In this document: piece after piece, positions 26,134-34,402 of the stretch
Layout of the letters: each line of letters opens with the position of its first letter
Numbering within the stretch: the first letter of the stretch is position 1
NCBI GenBank assembly: GCA_946555465.1
Contig: CAMNST010000001.1
Span: 1 to 64,000, forward strand
Direction of reading: 5' to 3'
Length of the DNA: 64,000 nucleotides
Source: an uncultured Clostridia bacterium
GTDB taxonomy: Bacteria; Bacillota; Clostridia; Oscillospirales; Acutalibacteraceae
Position numbers and translations under genes: made by a program
The notes under the pieces: generated by a model
Databases searched by the model: none
What the model was told of the DNA's origin: nothing
The model's input: the letters and a program-made list of their open reading frames with translations, nothing else

Positions 26134-27210
26134 ATGGCAATATCGGTAATGCTTAAACCTTCTTCAAGTAATTGCAATTTAAAATGTGAATATTGTTTTT
26201 ATCATTCTTTGTCGGCGCAGCGAAGTGAGTTTTCAAAAGGAATGATGAGCAGCATAACTGCCCATGCAGTTATAACAAGTGCATTTGATTTTGCAAAGGG
26301 CAGCGATGTTTTTTTTACTTTCCAGGGCGGTGAACCGCTTCTTTCTGGAATTGATTTTTATATTGATTTTGTTGATTTTGTTAATAAAAATAATGAACTG
26401 AATTCTCCTGTGCATTATTGTCTCCAGACGAATGCAACACTTATTGATGACAAGTTTGCCCGCTTTTTTAAGGAGCACGCATTCCTTGTCGGCGTATCTC
26501 TTGACGGTGATGAAAGCCTTAATTTATACAGAAAATATCCGGACGGAAAAAACTCCTTTCATGATATTATAAAAGGAATTCAGTTGCTGAAAGATTATGG
26601 CGTAACCTTTAATATTTTGTCTGTTCTTACAAAAAATACTGCACAGAATTTTAAAAAGGCATACAGATTTTTCAAAGAAAATGATTTGCGATATATTCAG
26701 TTTATTCCGGGTTTAAGACCGCTTAAAGGTACATATGACGAAAATCTGTATATGGATTGCAGCGATTACAGTCAGTTTCTTACAAGATGTTTTAATATTT
26801 ATTATAATGATTTTATGCGCGGTGACTTTGTATCTGTGCGCTCGTTTGATAATTATATTGCTCTTGCAGGCGGGCAGAATGCCGAGCAGTGCGGAATGAA
26901 CGGCTGCTGTTCAACCCAGTTTGTTGTCGAGGGTGACGGCAGTGTTTATCCCTGTGATTTTTACTGCAGTGATGATTGGTTCCTCGGAAATATAAATGAG
27001 ATGTCTTTTTTTGATATGTATCACGGTGAAAAGGCAGTGCAGTTTATGAAAGAGTCTTTTAAACTGGACGAGGAATGCAAAAACTGTTCTTATTTTTATA
27101 TCTGCCGCGGGGGCGGATGCAAGAGGAACAGACAGGATAAAAACTATTGCGACGCTTATAAAAAATTTTTTGAGGCGTCTGAATATAAAATAAAACAAAT
27201 GAAAAGGTAG
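26134..27210 (+). CDS. Radical SAM/SPASM protein, anaerobic sulfatase-maturase-like
   Basis: 358 aa. The SAM cluster motif CNLKCEYC is at residues 15-22, inside LKPSSSNCNLKCEYCFY, the typical anSME start. TFQGGEPLL follows. The C terminus carries the SPASM cysteines (CGMNGCC, VYPCDFYC, CKNCSYFYIC, GGGCKR). anSMEs convert a Cys or Ser of sulfatases into formylglycine. No sulfatase is in the window, so the client is encoded elsewhere or is a different peptide. The following lipoprotein starts 6 bases downstream. Confidence 0.85.
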   Translation: MAISVMLKPSSSNCNLKCEYCFYHSLSAQRSEFSKGMMSSITAHAVITSAFDFAKGSDVFFTFQGGEPLLSGIDFYIDFVDFVNKNNELNSPVHYCLQTNATLIDDKFARFFKEHAFLVGVSLDGDESLNLYRKYPDGKNSFHDIIKGIQLLKDYGVTFNILSVLTKNTAQNFKKAYRFFKENDLRYIQFIPGLRPLKGTYDENLYMDCSDYSQFLTRCFNIYYNDFMRGDFVSVRSFDNYIALAGGQNAEQCGMNGCCSTQFVVEGDGSVYPCDFYCSDDWFLGNINEMSFFDMYHGEKAVQFMKESFKLDEECKNCSYFYICRGGGCKRNRQDKNYCDAYKKFFEASEYKIKQMKR

Positions 27211-27216
27211 AATGAT

Positions 27217-28092
27217 ATGAAAAAATTTACAGCGGTTCTTCTTTGTATAATTATGGCTGCAGGAATATTCTCTTCATGTTCAAATGGCGGAAAAGATAAT
27301 TCTGATTCCGGCGATATAACAATCACACTCGATTCTCATTATGCCGAAACTGACGAAAGCGTAAGCCGTGCATATGAAAAACTCTGCAATGCTGTTATTG
27401 CAGGTGAAAGCGAAGTTAAGTTCAATATCGGTATGTCAGGCGATGTAACCAAACTGTTTTATACCTGCTTTCCGCTTTACTCTCTTGTTTCTTCAATAAA
27501 TTATAATGAAGATTCAACCGGTTTTAAGATTGAATATTTTCATTCTCCTGAAGAACATAAAGAAATTGTAAGTCAGTTTAAAGAAAAAGTTGATTCAATT
27601 ATGGCTGAATGTGAATACGGCAAAGTGAATATTAATAGATATATATTCAATGTTTATCAGTATATGTGCAGCAATATTTCCGTTGATAACTCTGTTACGT
27701 CAACATATGAAACGATAATGCAGAGCAAAGGTGTTGCGGCATCCATCAATTCAATGTTTGAATATATTGTTCTTCTCGGCGGCGGTGAAGCAAGCCATGT
27801 GCTTAATTATTCCGGAGGCGGAAGTATGATTTCCCTTGTTAAATTTAATGGTTCTTGGCTTTATTTCGATGTTGCATCTGAAATTTCTGAAGATACAAAA
27901 GCACTTACTCGTTTTGCAATGGACAGAAAAAGAGCAGGTGCAAGTTATCACTTTACAGATGGTGAAGAAGTGTTTGCTGTTGATGACGGTTCTTACAGTG
28001 CACTTTCATCATCATCTTCATACACTGCCGAAGACGATAAAATAACTGTTTTGTGTGACGGCGAAACTGAGTTTGTGTTAAAATTCAACTAA
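27217..28092 (+). CDS. Lipoprotein with a degenerate transglutaminase-like domain
   Basis: 291 aa. Signal peptide with lipobox FSSC (Cys20). The stretch YETIMQSKGVAASINSMFEY aligns with the transglutaminase-like core in which the active Cys normally follows the Gly-Val (GVCxG); here it is Ala. The strand LVKFNGSWLYFDVA retains the Asp environment, but the catalytic His region reads SMISLVKF. It thus looks like a catalytically dead relative used for binding at the cell surface. The domain call is by pattern only. It shares an operon with the maturase-like gene. Confidence 0.65.
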   Translation: MKKFTAVLLCIIMAAGIFSSCSNGGKDNSDSGDITITLDSHYAETDESVSRAYEKLCNAVIAGESEVKFNIGMSGDVTKLFYTCFPLYSLVSSINYNEDSTGFKIEYFHSPEEHKEIVSQFKEKVDSIMAECEYGKVNINRYIFNVYQYMCSNISVDNSVTSTYETIMQSKGVAASINSMFEYIVLLGGGEASHVLNYSGGGSMISLVKFNGSWLYFDVASEISEDTKALTRFAMDRKRAGASYHFTDGEEVFAVDDGSYSALSSSSSYTAEDDKITVLCDGETEFVLKFN

Positions 28093-28120
28093 ATTTTTTA
28101 AACTATTGTCTGTTTTTTTG

Positions 28121-28149
28121 TTGCAATCATATATTAAACGTGTTATTAT
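28121..28149 (+). promoter_or_regulatory. Promoter of the GPH/MFS transporter gene
   Basis: TTGCAA (28121-28126), 17 bases, TATTAT (28144-28149). AAGGAGAG follows shortly before the ATG at 28183. Confidence 0.6.
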
Positions 28150-28182
28150 ACTATGGTAATGTTATGTTAAGGAGAGAAGTTT

Positions 28183-30624
28183 ATGGCAAAAAAAACATCT
28201 ATCAAATCGAATGTAACTTCGATTATTGATAATGTGAGGTACTATTGGAAAGAAGCCCCAAAAGGCAGATATATGTCATTTAAAGAGATTGTGGCATACG
28301 CCGGCGGCGGTATAGGTGCTTATTTCATTATTTCAATGGGCAGCGCCCTTGTCGTTTCAACAACAAATATGATTGTAGGCGGCGCAATCGGCGTTGGAGC
28401 AATGGATATGTATTATCTATATCTTATTTCAACGCTTGTCAATATTCCGCTTACTGCCGTGCGTGCTAATATGGTAGATAACACCAGAGGTAAAGGCGGT
28501 AAGTACAGACCTTATCTGTTGTCTATGGGAATACCCACTGCACTGATAGCGCTTGCATATGTGTGGTTTCCTTATGAAAGATTGGACACTGTTTTTACAG
28601 GGCAGATTCTTGGCAAAGACAGCGGTTACATAGTAACCTGTGCAGTTGTTTTGGTATTTAATCTTCTGCTTCAGTTTTTCTTTAATTTCTTTAATGATGC
28701 GTATACAAACCTTATCCACGTATTATCACCAAATACGCAGGAACGTACGGATGTACTTGCAATAAAGTCAGTGGTATATTCACTTGCTCCGTCAATTATC
28801 AATATCGTTCTTCCGATTATTGCTCAATTTGCAGCAAATAATAATCTTTACGATATTAAAGTTTACAGAATTGCATATCCTGCTTTTGCAATAATCGGTA
28901 TTCTTCTTACCATTGTTGTATTTGCAAATACGGAAGAAAAAATCGTTCAGGCAAAGACGCATACAATTCAGATTAGTTTTATTGATTCTTTCAAGGCCGT
29001 TGCTAAGAATAAATATTTCTGGATTATTGCGCTTGCAGGCTGGGTTGGGTTCCTTGAAACTGCCTACGGCAATATTTTATCATGGTCTTATAATTATGGT
29101 CATACCTGTTCGGGCGGTACGTTTGCACTTATTCAGACGCTTATCGGCAATGCATCTCTTTGGGGAATGCTTCTTGCTCCGTTCTGTATCCGCAAATGGG
29201 GTAAAAAGAAAGTTCTTATTGCAGTAAACTTTATGAATATCATTTGCATTTTGGCAATGATTATCAATATGCAGAGTATCTGGTGGCTCTTTGTATGCGT
29301 ATATTTCAACTGGCTTGTCGGTGCATTTGAGCAGATCACAACTCCTGCTATTCAGGCAGATATCCGTGACTACCAGCAGTACAAAACAGGCGAGCGTATC
29401 GACGGTATGTTTGCAACAGTAACCACCATCGGCGGTTTGGTTACACTTGCCACATCTGCTGTTATTCCTGCAGTTCAGAAATCATATGGCGTTTATGACG
29501 GAAATGGTTATGCAAAACCGTTTGATATTCTTGACGTAACAACGGGTGAACCCGGAATGCTTTACAGCCTTATGAAAGCGCTTATCATTATGGCAGCAGT
29601 CGGTGCATTCCTCAATATGGTTCCGTATTTCTTCTATGACTTTACCGAAAAGAAACAGAAGAGCGTTATCCGTGTTCTCCAGATTCGTGCTCTTTTTGAA
29701 GACTATGGCAACAATGCACTTAAAAACCGTCAGATTGTTGAGGCTATTGACCTTGTTAATAATGCAAGAGAAATGGCAGCAGCAACACCGAAAGACGTTT
29801 CAAAGAGTTCTTATAAAAATATTTCAGATAAATCAGAAAAGAAACTTGCTAAACAAGCATATAAAGAAGCACTTGCATTCAATGAAGAAATTGAAATTTC
29901 AAAATTCGTATGCGATGAACTTGATAAGTTTGATTCTGATTTGTTCAAGCACGAAGTTGCAGTTTATCAGGCTATCTATGATCAGGGTATTGAAGGTATC
30001 AAAAACATAGATCTTGATACGGTTCGCAAGGAACTTAAAAATGCAAAACGTCTTCCCAAAAATTCTCCGGAAGAAAAAGAATTCCGTAAGTTTGAAATTG
30101 AACTTGCAAAGAATAAGATTTCTGCAAAGAAAGCATATGATAAATATTATGGTTCAGTAAATGATTTTGCAGAGCCTGATATGGAAGAACTTACGGCTTT
30201 CTTTGATAAAGAAGATGAAGCGGATGTTAAAATATTTGAATTAACAGAAAAACTTTCGCTTGCTAAAAAAGAAAATGACAAAAATGCAGCAGCAGATATC
30301 AAGGCCCAGATTAAGGCTGTTACCGCTGAAAAGAAAGAAATTCAGAAACAGTCAAAAGTTATTATGGATGAATTTGCTAAATTCAACCGTGCTGCAAAAC
30401 CTTTCAACGAAGCAAAGAAAATGCTGCTTCAGCAGGAAAATTACAGCCACTTTGAAGAAATTGCCGCTCTTTATGATGATGCTAAAGTGAACGCTGACGA
30501 AGAAGACAGACTTCACGAAGAAGAAATGGCTAAGAAGCAGGCTGAAGAAAAGGCTGAACTTGAAAGACGTAAGGCTGAAAAGGCTGCTAAGAAAAATAAA
30601 AAAGCCGATAAGAAAAACAAATAA
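28183..30624 (+). CDS. GPH-type MFS symporter with a long charged cytoplasmic tail
   Basis: 813 aa. Residues from about 35 to 490 form about 12 membrane helices with GPH (melibiose-type glycoside-cation symporter) features: VRANMVDNTRGKGGKYRPYLL resembles the first conserved loop (SDRTRTRWGKFRPWIL), and DYQQYKTGERIDGMFAT the second. The last 320 residues are highly charged, helical and probably coiled-coil, ending in a Lys/Ala/Glu-rich tail (AEKAAKKNKKADKKNK). Ordinary GPH proteins have about 450-500 residues, so the tail is an unusual addition. The substrate is probably a sugar or glycoside. Confidence 0.85.
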   Translation: MAKKTSIKSNVTSIIDNVRYYWKEAPKGRYMSFKEIVAYAGGGIGAYFIISMGSALVVSTTNMIVGGAIGVGAMDMYYLYLISTLVNIPLTAVRANMVDNTRGKGGKYRPYLLSMGIPTALIALAYVWFPYERLDTVFTGQILGKDSGYIVTCAVVLVFNLLLQFFFNFFNDAYTNLIHVLSPNTQERTDVLAIKSVVYSLAPSIINIVLPIIAQFAANNNLYDIKVYRIAYPAFAIIGILLTIVVFANTEEKIVQAKTHTIQISFIDSFKAVAKNKYFWIIALAGWVGFLETAYGNILSWSYNYGHTCSGGTFALIQTLIGNASLWGMLLAPFCIRKWGKKKVLIAVNFMNIICILAMIINMQSIWWLFVCVYFNWLVGAFEQITTPAIQADIRDYQQYKTGERIDGMFATVTTIGGLVTLATSAVIPAVQKSYGVYDGNGYAKPFDILDVTTGEPGMLYSLMKALIIMAAVGAFLNMVPYFFYDFTEKKQKSVIRVLQIRALFEDYGNNALKNRQIVEAIDLVNNAREMAAATPKDVSKSSYKNISDKSEKKLAKQAYKEALAFNEEIEISKFVCDELDKFDSDLFKHEVAVYQAIYDQGIEGIKNIDLDTVRKELKNAKRLPKNSPEEKEFRKFEIELAKNKISAKKAYDKYYGSVNDFAEPDMEELTAFFDKEDEADVKIFELTEKLSLAKKENDKNAAADIKAQIKAVTAEKKEIQKQSKVIMDEFAKFNRAAKPFNEAKKMLLQQENYSHFEEIAALYDDAKVNADEEDRLHEEEMAKKQAEEKAELERRKAEKAAKKNKKADKKNK

Positions 30625-30636
30625 TTTTAATTAAAC

Positions 30637-30690
30637 AAATAACCTCGTTTCAGCATATTATGAAGTATGTAATGAAATGAGGTTATTTTT
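30637..30690 (+). terminator. Hairpin terminator whose 3' arm holds the next gene's Shine-Dalgarno
   Basis: AAATAACCTCGTTTCA (30637-30652) pairs with TGAAATGAGGTTATTT (30673-30688), with CATA/TATG extending the helix, then T residues. The GAGG at 30679-30682, 8 bases before the ATG at 30691, is the only ribosome site for the DUF3343 gene and is buried in the stem. Confidence 0.7.
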
Positions 30691-30906
30691 ATGGATTTAT
30701 ATATTAAGGTAGGCTCAATTACAAATGCTCAGCGCGGACAGAAACTTCTCAGAAAGTATGGCTACAAACCGCAGATAAAAAAAGTTGAAAATCCATCACA
30801 GACAGATGGATGCGGTTACGTTATTCGTGTAGCAGCGGACAGTGATGAGCCGGTTGAATTATTAAAAAAGAACAGAATTGAGGTCAGAGAGGCGGAGCGT
30901 AAATGA
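30691..30906 (+). CDS. DUF3343 family small protein (putative Se/S carrier-like)
   Basis: 71 aa. The conserved CG motif in QTDGCGYVIRVA matches DUF3343, a family often encoded beside cysteine desulfurases and proposed to carry selenium or sulfur; that role is not proven. The stop overlaps the start of the desulfurase-like gene (ATGA). Its ribosome site lies in the preceding hairpin. Confidence 0.8.
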   Translation: MDLYIKVGSITNAQRGQKLLRKYGYKPQIKKVENPSQTDGCGYVIRVAADSDEPVELLKKNRIEVREAERK

Positions 30907-32033
30907 TTTATCTTGATAACAGTGCTACCACCAATCCAAAACCCGCTTCTGTTCAGCGTGCAGCAGCAAATGCTGTAAAAATTTATAGTTTTAACAGCGG
31001 AAGAGGCGGATATTCGCAATCTGTTATGACATCACAGCAGATTTTTGATACAAGAAATAAGATATATGAAATGACAGGTTTTGAACCCCAGAACATTGCT
31101 TTTACCTCAAATTGTACACAGGCACTTAATATGGCGATAAAAGGCAGTATAAAGCAGGGGAGTCATATTATTATTTCAAATCTTGAACACAATGCTGTTT
31201 CAAGACCCGTTGAAACGTTAAGAAGAAAAGGCATTATTTCATATGATATAGCAGAGTATGATTATGATGATGCCAAAACGGTAAATAATTTTAAAAAACT
31301 TATTAAACCATCAACAAGTGTGATTGTCTGCACTATGGCATCAAATGTTTTTGGCTGCAGATTCCCAATAAGAGGAATCGGAAAACTTGCAAAGGAAAAC
31401 GGCATTCGAATGATTGTTGACGGCGCACAGGGTGTGGGCGTTTTTAAAATAAATAAAGATGAAGATTATGTTGATATCCTCTGCTGTCCCGGTCACAAGG
31501 GGCTTTACGGACCTTTGGGAACAGGCTTTATTGCCGTTGGAGATGATATTGAACTTGATACAATAATTGAAGGCGGAACAGGTTCATCTTCGCTTGATTT
31601 ATCGCAGCCTTCTTTCCTTCCCGACAGGCTTGAATCGGGTACTTTGAATAACAGCGGTATTATCGGGCTTGGTGCGGGTATTGATTTTGTAAACAGCAAG
31701 GGAATTGAAAAAATACACAGTTATGAGTTGTCGCTTATGGACTATGTTTATACGCATCTTTCAAAAAACCAGAAAGTCACTCTTTATACACCGCCTCCGT
31801 TTGAATATGAAACATCGCCGATTGTATCGTTCAACTATGATGATTACTCTTCAGAAAAAACTGCCGGAATTCTTGCCGATAAAGGTATATGTGTCAGGGG
31901 CGGTCTGCACTGTGCTCCGCTTGCCCACTCCGCTTTTTCAACGTCCGACAGGGGAACGGTAAGAGTAAGCCCATCTGTATTTACTACTCGCAGAGAATGT
32001 GAAATTTTTATAAACTATTTAAAAAAACTCTGA
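30903..32033 (+). CDS. Class V aminotransferase, cysteine desulfurase-like
   Basis: 376 aa, full length. It begins MIYLDNSATTNPKP, has the PLP lysine in CCPGHKGLYGPLG, the substrate-binding RGGLHCAPLAH with the active-site Cys, and C-terminal RVSPSVFTTRRE. This is group II (SufS/CsdB-like) chemistry: removing sulfur or selenium from cysteine or selenocysteine. Coupling to DUF3343 suggests the pair delivers S or Se to an acceptor. Confidence 0.88.
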   Translation: MIYLDNSATTNPKPASVQRAAANAVKIYSFNSGRGGYSQSVMTSQQIFDTRNKIYEMTGFEPQNIAFTSNCTQALNMAIKGSIKQGSHIIISNLEHNAVSRPVETLRRKGIISYDIAEYDYDDAKTVNNFKKLIKPSTSVIVCTMASNVFGCRFPIRGIGKLAKENGIRMIVDGAQGVGVFKINKDEDYVDILCCPGHKGLYGPLGTGFIAVGDDIELDTIIEGGTGSSSLDLSQPSFLPDRLESGTLNNSGIIGLGAGIDFVNSKGIEKIHSYELSLMDYVYTHLSKNQKVTLYTPPPFEYETSPIVSFNYDDYSSEKTAGILADKGICVRGGLHCAPLAHSAFSTSDRGTVRVSPSVFTTRRECEIFINYLKKL

Positions 32034-32097
32034 TAATTCGCTTTATTTATTCTTTTATCTATGGTAAAATAATAACACAAAAGTTTAAGGAGTTATT

Positions 32098-32967
32098 ATG
32101 ATTAGCCGGGTATCAGATTTCTTTAATAGAATACTAAGTGTCTTTTCCACTTTTTCTTTTACAGACTTTTTGGATATTGTAATGGTTGCTTTTGTAATTT
32201 ATATTTGTATTCGTATTATTCGCGAAACAAGAGCCATTCAACTTGCAAAAGGTCTTATTTATCTTGCTGTTATTTACGGTGTGGTAAATCTGCTTAATAT
32301 GGAAGCGTCAAGTTTTATATTCAAGTCGATTTTTTCCAATATTCTTATAATAGTTGTTGTTCTGTTCGGTCCTGAGATAAGGCATATTCTTGAGCAGGTT
32401 GGCCACGGTGCAACAACCAAAAGTCTTAAAACAATTATTCATCCCGGTATTGCAGTTGAACTTGCCGAGATAAGTGATGCGGTTGATGCCATCTGCAAGG
32501 CTTGTTCAAATATGAGTGATAAAAAAATCGGTGCGTTGATTTGTTTTGAAAATGAGACCCTTCTCGGTGATGTTATTTCAACAGGAACTGTTCTTGAAGC
32601 AAAAGCCTCAAGAGAACTGATTGAAAATGTATTCTTTCCCAAATCACCGCTTCATGACGGCGCCATGGTAATTCGCTCGGGAACAGTTTATGCTGCCGGC
32701 TGTATTCTTCCGCTTACAAAGAAAACAGTTTCCTCAGCCCTTGGAACACGCCATAGATCGGCAATCGGTCTGAGTGAACAGAGTGATGCTATAATCGTTG
32801 TTGTCAGTGAAGAAACCGGTGCAATTTCCGTTGCACGGGGCGGAGTTCTTGACAGAGATATTTCCGCGGGCGATTTGCGTGATATACTGATTACTGAGTT
32901 TGTAACAACAGGTTCTTCCTCCGATGATAAAATTGTTACTAAAATTGTAAGGAGGATGAAAAAATAA
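32098..32967 (+). CDS. cdaA: CdaA, membrane diadenylate cyclase
   Basis: 289 aa. Three N-terminal membrane helices (to about residue 80) and a DAC domain with DGAMVIRSG and the RHRSAIGLSE motif that bind the two ATPs. CdaA makes cyclic di-AMP, which controls potassium and osmolyte uptake and wall homeostasis. AAGGAG lies 7 bases before the ATG. The stop overlaps the start of its regulator (TAATG). Confidence 0.95.
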   Translation: MISRVSDFFNRILSVFSTFSFTDFLDIVMVAFVIYICIRIIRETRAIQLAKGLIYLAVIYGVVNLLNMEASSFIFKSIFSNILIIVVVLFGPEIRHILEQVGHGATTKSLKTIIHPGIAVELAEISDAVDAICKACSNMSDKKIGALICFENETLLGDVISTGTVLEAKASRELIENVFFPKSPLHDGAMVIRSGTVYAAGCILPLTKKTVSSALGTRHRSAIGLSEQSDAIIVVVSEETGAISVARGGVLDRDISAGDLRDILITEFVTTGSSSDDKIVTKIVRRMKK

Positions 32968-34265
32968 TGGCTGAAGAAACAAACAAAACAGATAAAAAGA
33001 AAAGTAATTTTTCAATCAGAAAACTTATTTATAATGATAAATATTTAATTATTATTTCTATTGTGTTGGCTGTTGTCATTTGGATTGCTACGGCAATGAA
33101 TCTTTCTCCGCAGACAAGCAAAACCATTTCGGTGCCGGTTACAGTTGATTTTACCGATTCTGCTGCCGAACAACTCGGAATAAAATGTTATGGTGATGAA
33201 ACAGTTGATGTTGATGTTACGGTAACCTGCAAAAAATATCTTGCAAAAGATATCAATGCCGATGATTTAAATGTTTATCTTCAGACAAATACGGTTACCA
33301 CCAAGGGAACTGCCGAGGTGCCTATAAAAGTTGAATCCAACGACAGTGCGGATTTTGAAGTCGTCAGTTATTATCCTACCGTTTACAAAGCCTATTTTGA
33401 CGTTGAAGACGAAAAAGTTATGGATATAAATGTGAACTATACGAATAACGATTTTGTGGCTGACGGTTATATTATGGGCGAACCGCTTTTAAGTACAACA
33501 TCTGTTACGGTAAAGGGCGCAAAAAGTTATGTTTCTCAGGTAAGCAAAGTTGTAAGTACGGTTAATTTTATAAATAAAATCAATTCGTCGGAAACTGTTG
33601 ATTTGGTGCTTTCTGCTATTGATAATTACGGTTCACCTGTTGATTATGTTTCAATCGAAACAGAAACGGAAAATCTTACGCTTACTGTTCCTGTGTTTAA
33701 ATCAACAGTTCTTGATGTTTCTGCGGCACTGACGGGAAAGCCAGCCGGAATAAATGCAAGCGATTTCAGCATTTCTTATAGTGTAAACAGAATTAATGCA
33801 GGTGTTCTTGAAGAGGCCAATATCGTAAAAGCAAATGTCGGCAATATTGATTTTTCAAAATTGACCGTCGGTGATAATGAATTTAAAATTAAAACTTCAA
33901 CGCTTGACAGTATTCTTGTTTTGGATGACATTGACGAAATAATCGTTAAGGTTAATGTTCCGGATAGTTACTCAACGGAAACAATGGGAATATCTGCCGA
34001 TAATGTCAGTATATCAAATGTACCTAAAGGCTATAATGTTAAGGTTTCACGCGTTAATGCAAGTGATGTTACCATTGTCGGAAGTCCGTCAGATTTGGAA
34101 GATTTGTCGCCGTCAAATGTTCTGCTGATTCTGGATATGGCAACATATAAAAAAGAAATCAAAGAAGGCATTCAGACCTTTAACGTAACCGCAAGTATTG
34201 AAAATTCCGATAAATGCTGGGTTTACGGAACTTATACCGTTGATGTGAATATAACAAAAGAATAG
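32967..34265 (+). CDS. cdaR: CdaR (YbbR-domain protein), regulator of CdaA
   Basis: 432 aa. One N-terminal membrane helix (about 23-41) and about four YbbR repeats outside the cell (for example ISVPVTVDFT, VPVFKSTVLDVSAALTGKPA, ISNVPKGYNVKV). CdaR binds and modulates CdaA. Often glmM follows; here a strong terminator ends the operon. Confidence 0.92.
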   Translation: MAEETNKTDKKKSNFSIRKLIYNDKYLIIISIVLAVVIWIATAMNLSPQTSKTISVPVTVDFTDSAAEQLGIKCYGDETVDVDVTVTCKKYLAKDINADDLNVYLQTNTVTTKGTAEVPIKVESNDSADFEVVSYYPTVYKAYFDVEDEKVMDINVNYTNNDFVADGYIMGEPLLSTTSVTVKGAKSYVSQVSKVVSTVNFINKINSSETVDLVLSAIDNYGSPVDYVSIETETENLTLTVPVFKSTVLDVSAALTGKPAGINASDFSISYSVNRINAGVLEEANIVKANVGNIDFSKLTVGDNEFKIKTSTLDSILVLDDIDEIIVKVNVPDSYSTETMGISADNVSISNVPKGYNVKVSRVNASDVTIVGSPSDLEDLSPSNVLLILDMATYKKEIKEGIQTFNVTASIENSDKCWVYGTYTVDVNITKE

Positions 34266-34310
34266 AAATAAACGATTTTAACAGATTTCTGTTAAAATCG
34301 TTTATTTTTT
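34266..34310 (+). terminator. Strong rho-independent terminator
   Basis: A 20-bp perfect stem (34266-34285 with 34288-34307) containing AACGATTTTAACAG, followed by a T-run. It isolates the cda operon from the NACHT gene. Confidence 0.9.
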
Positions 34311-34346
34311 TAGGATTTAAAATAATATGTCACTTTTTGCAAATTA

Positions 34347-34375
34347 TTGACACTACTAACTATTAACAAGATTCT
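34347..34375 (+). promoter_or_regulatory. Possible promoter of the NACHT gene
   Basis: TTGACA (34347-34352), 17 bases, GATTCT (34370-34375); the -35 is consensus, the -10 weak. A GGGGGA ribosome site precedes the ATG at 34403. Confidence 0.45.
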
Positions 34376-34402
34376 ACTTATTAATAGTTTGGGGGATTTA
34401 GT

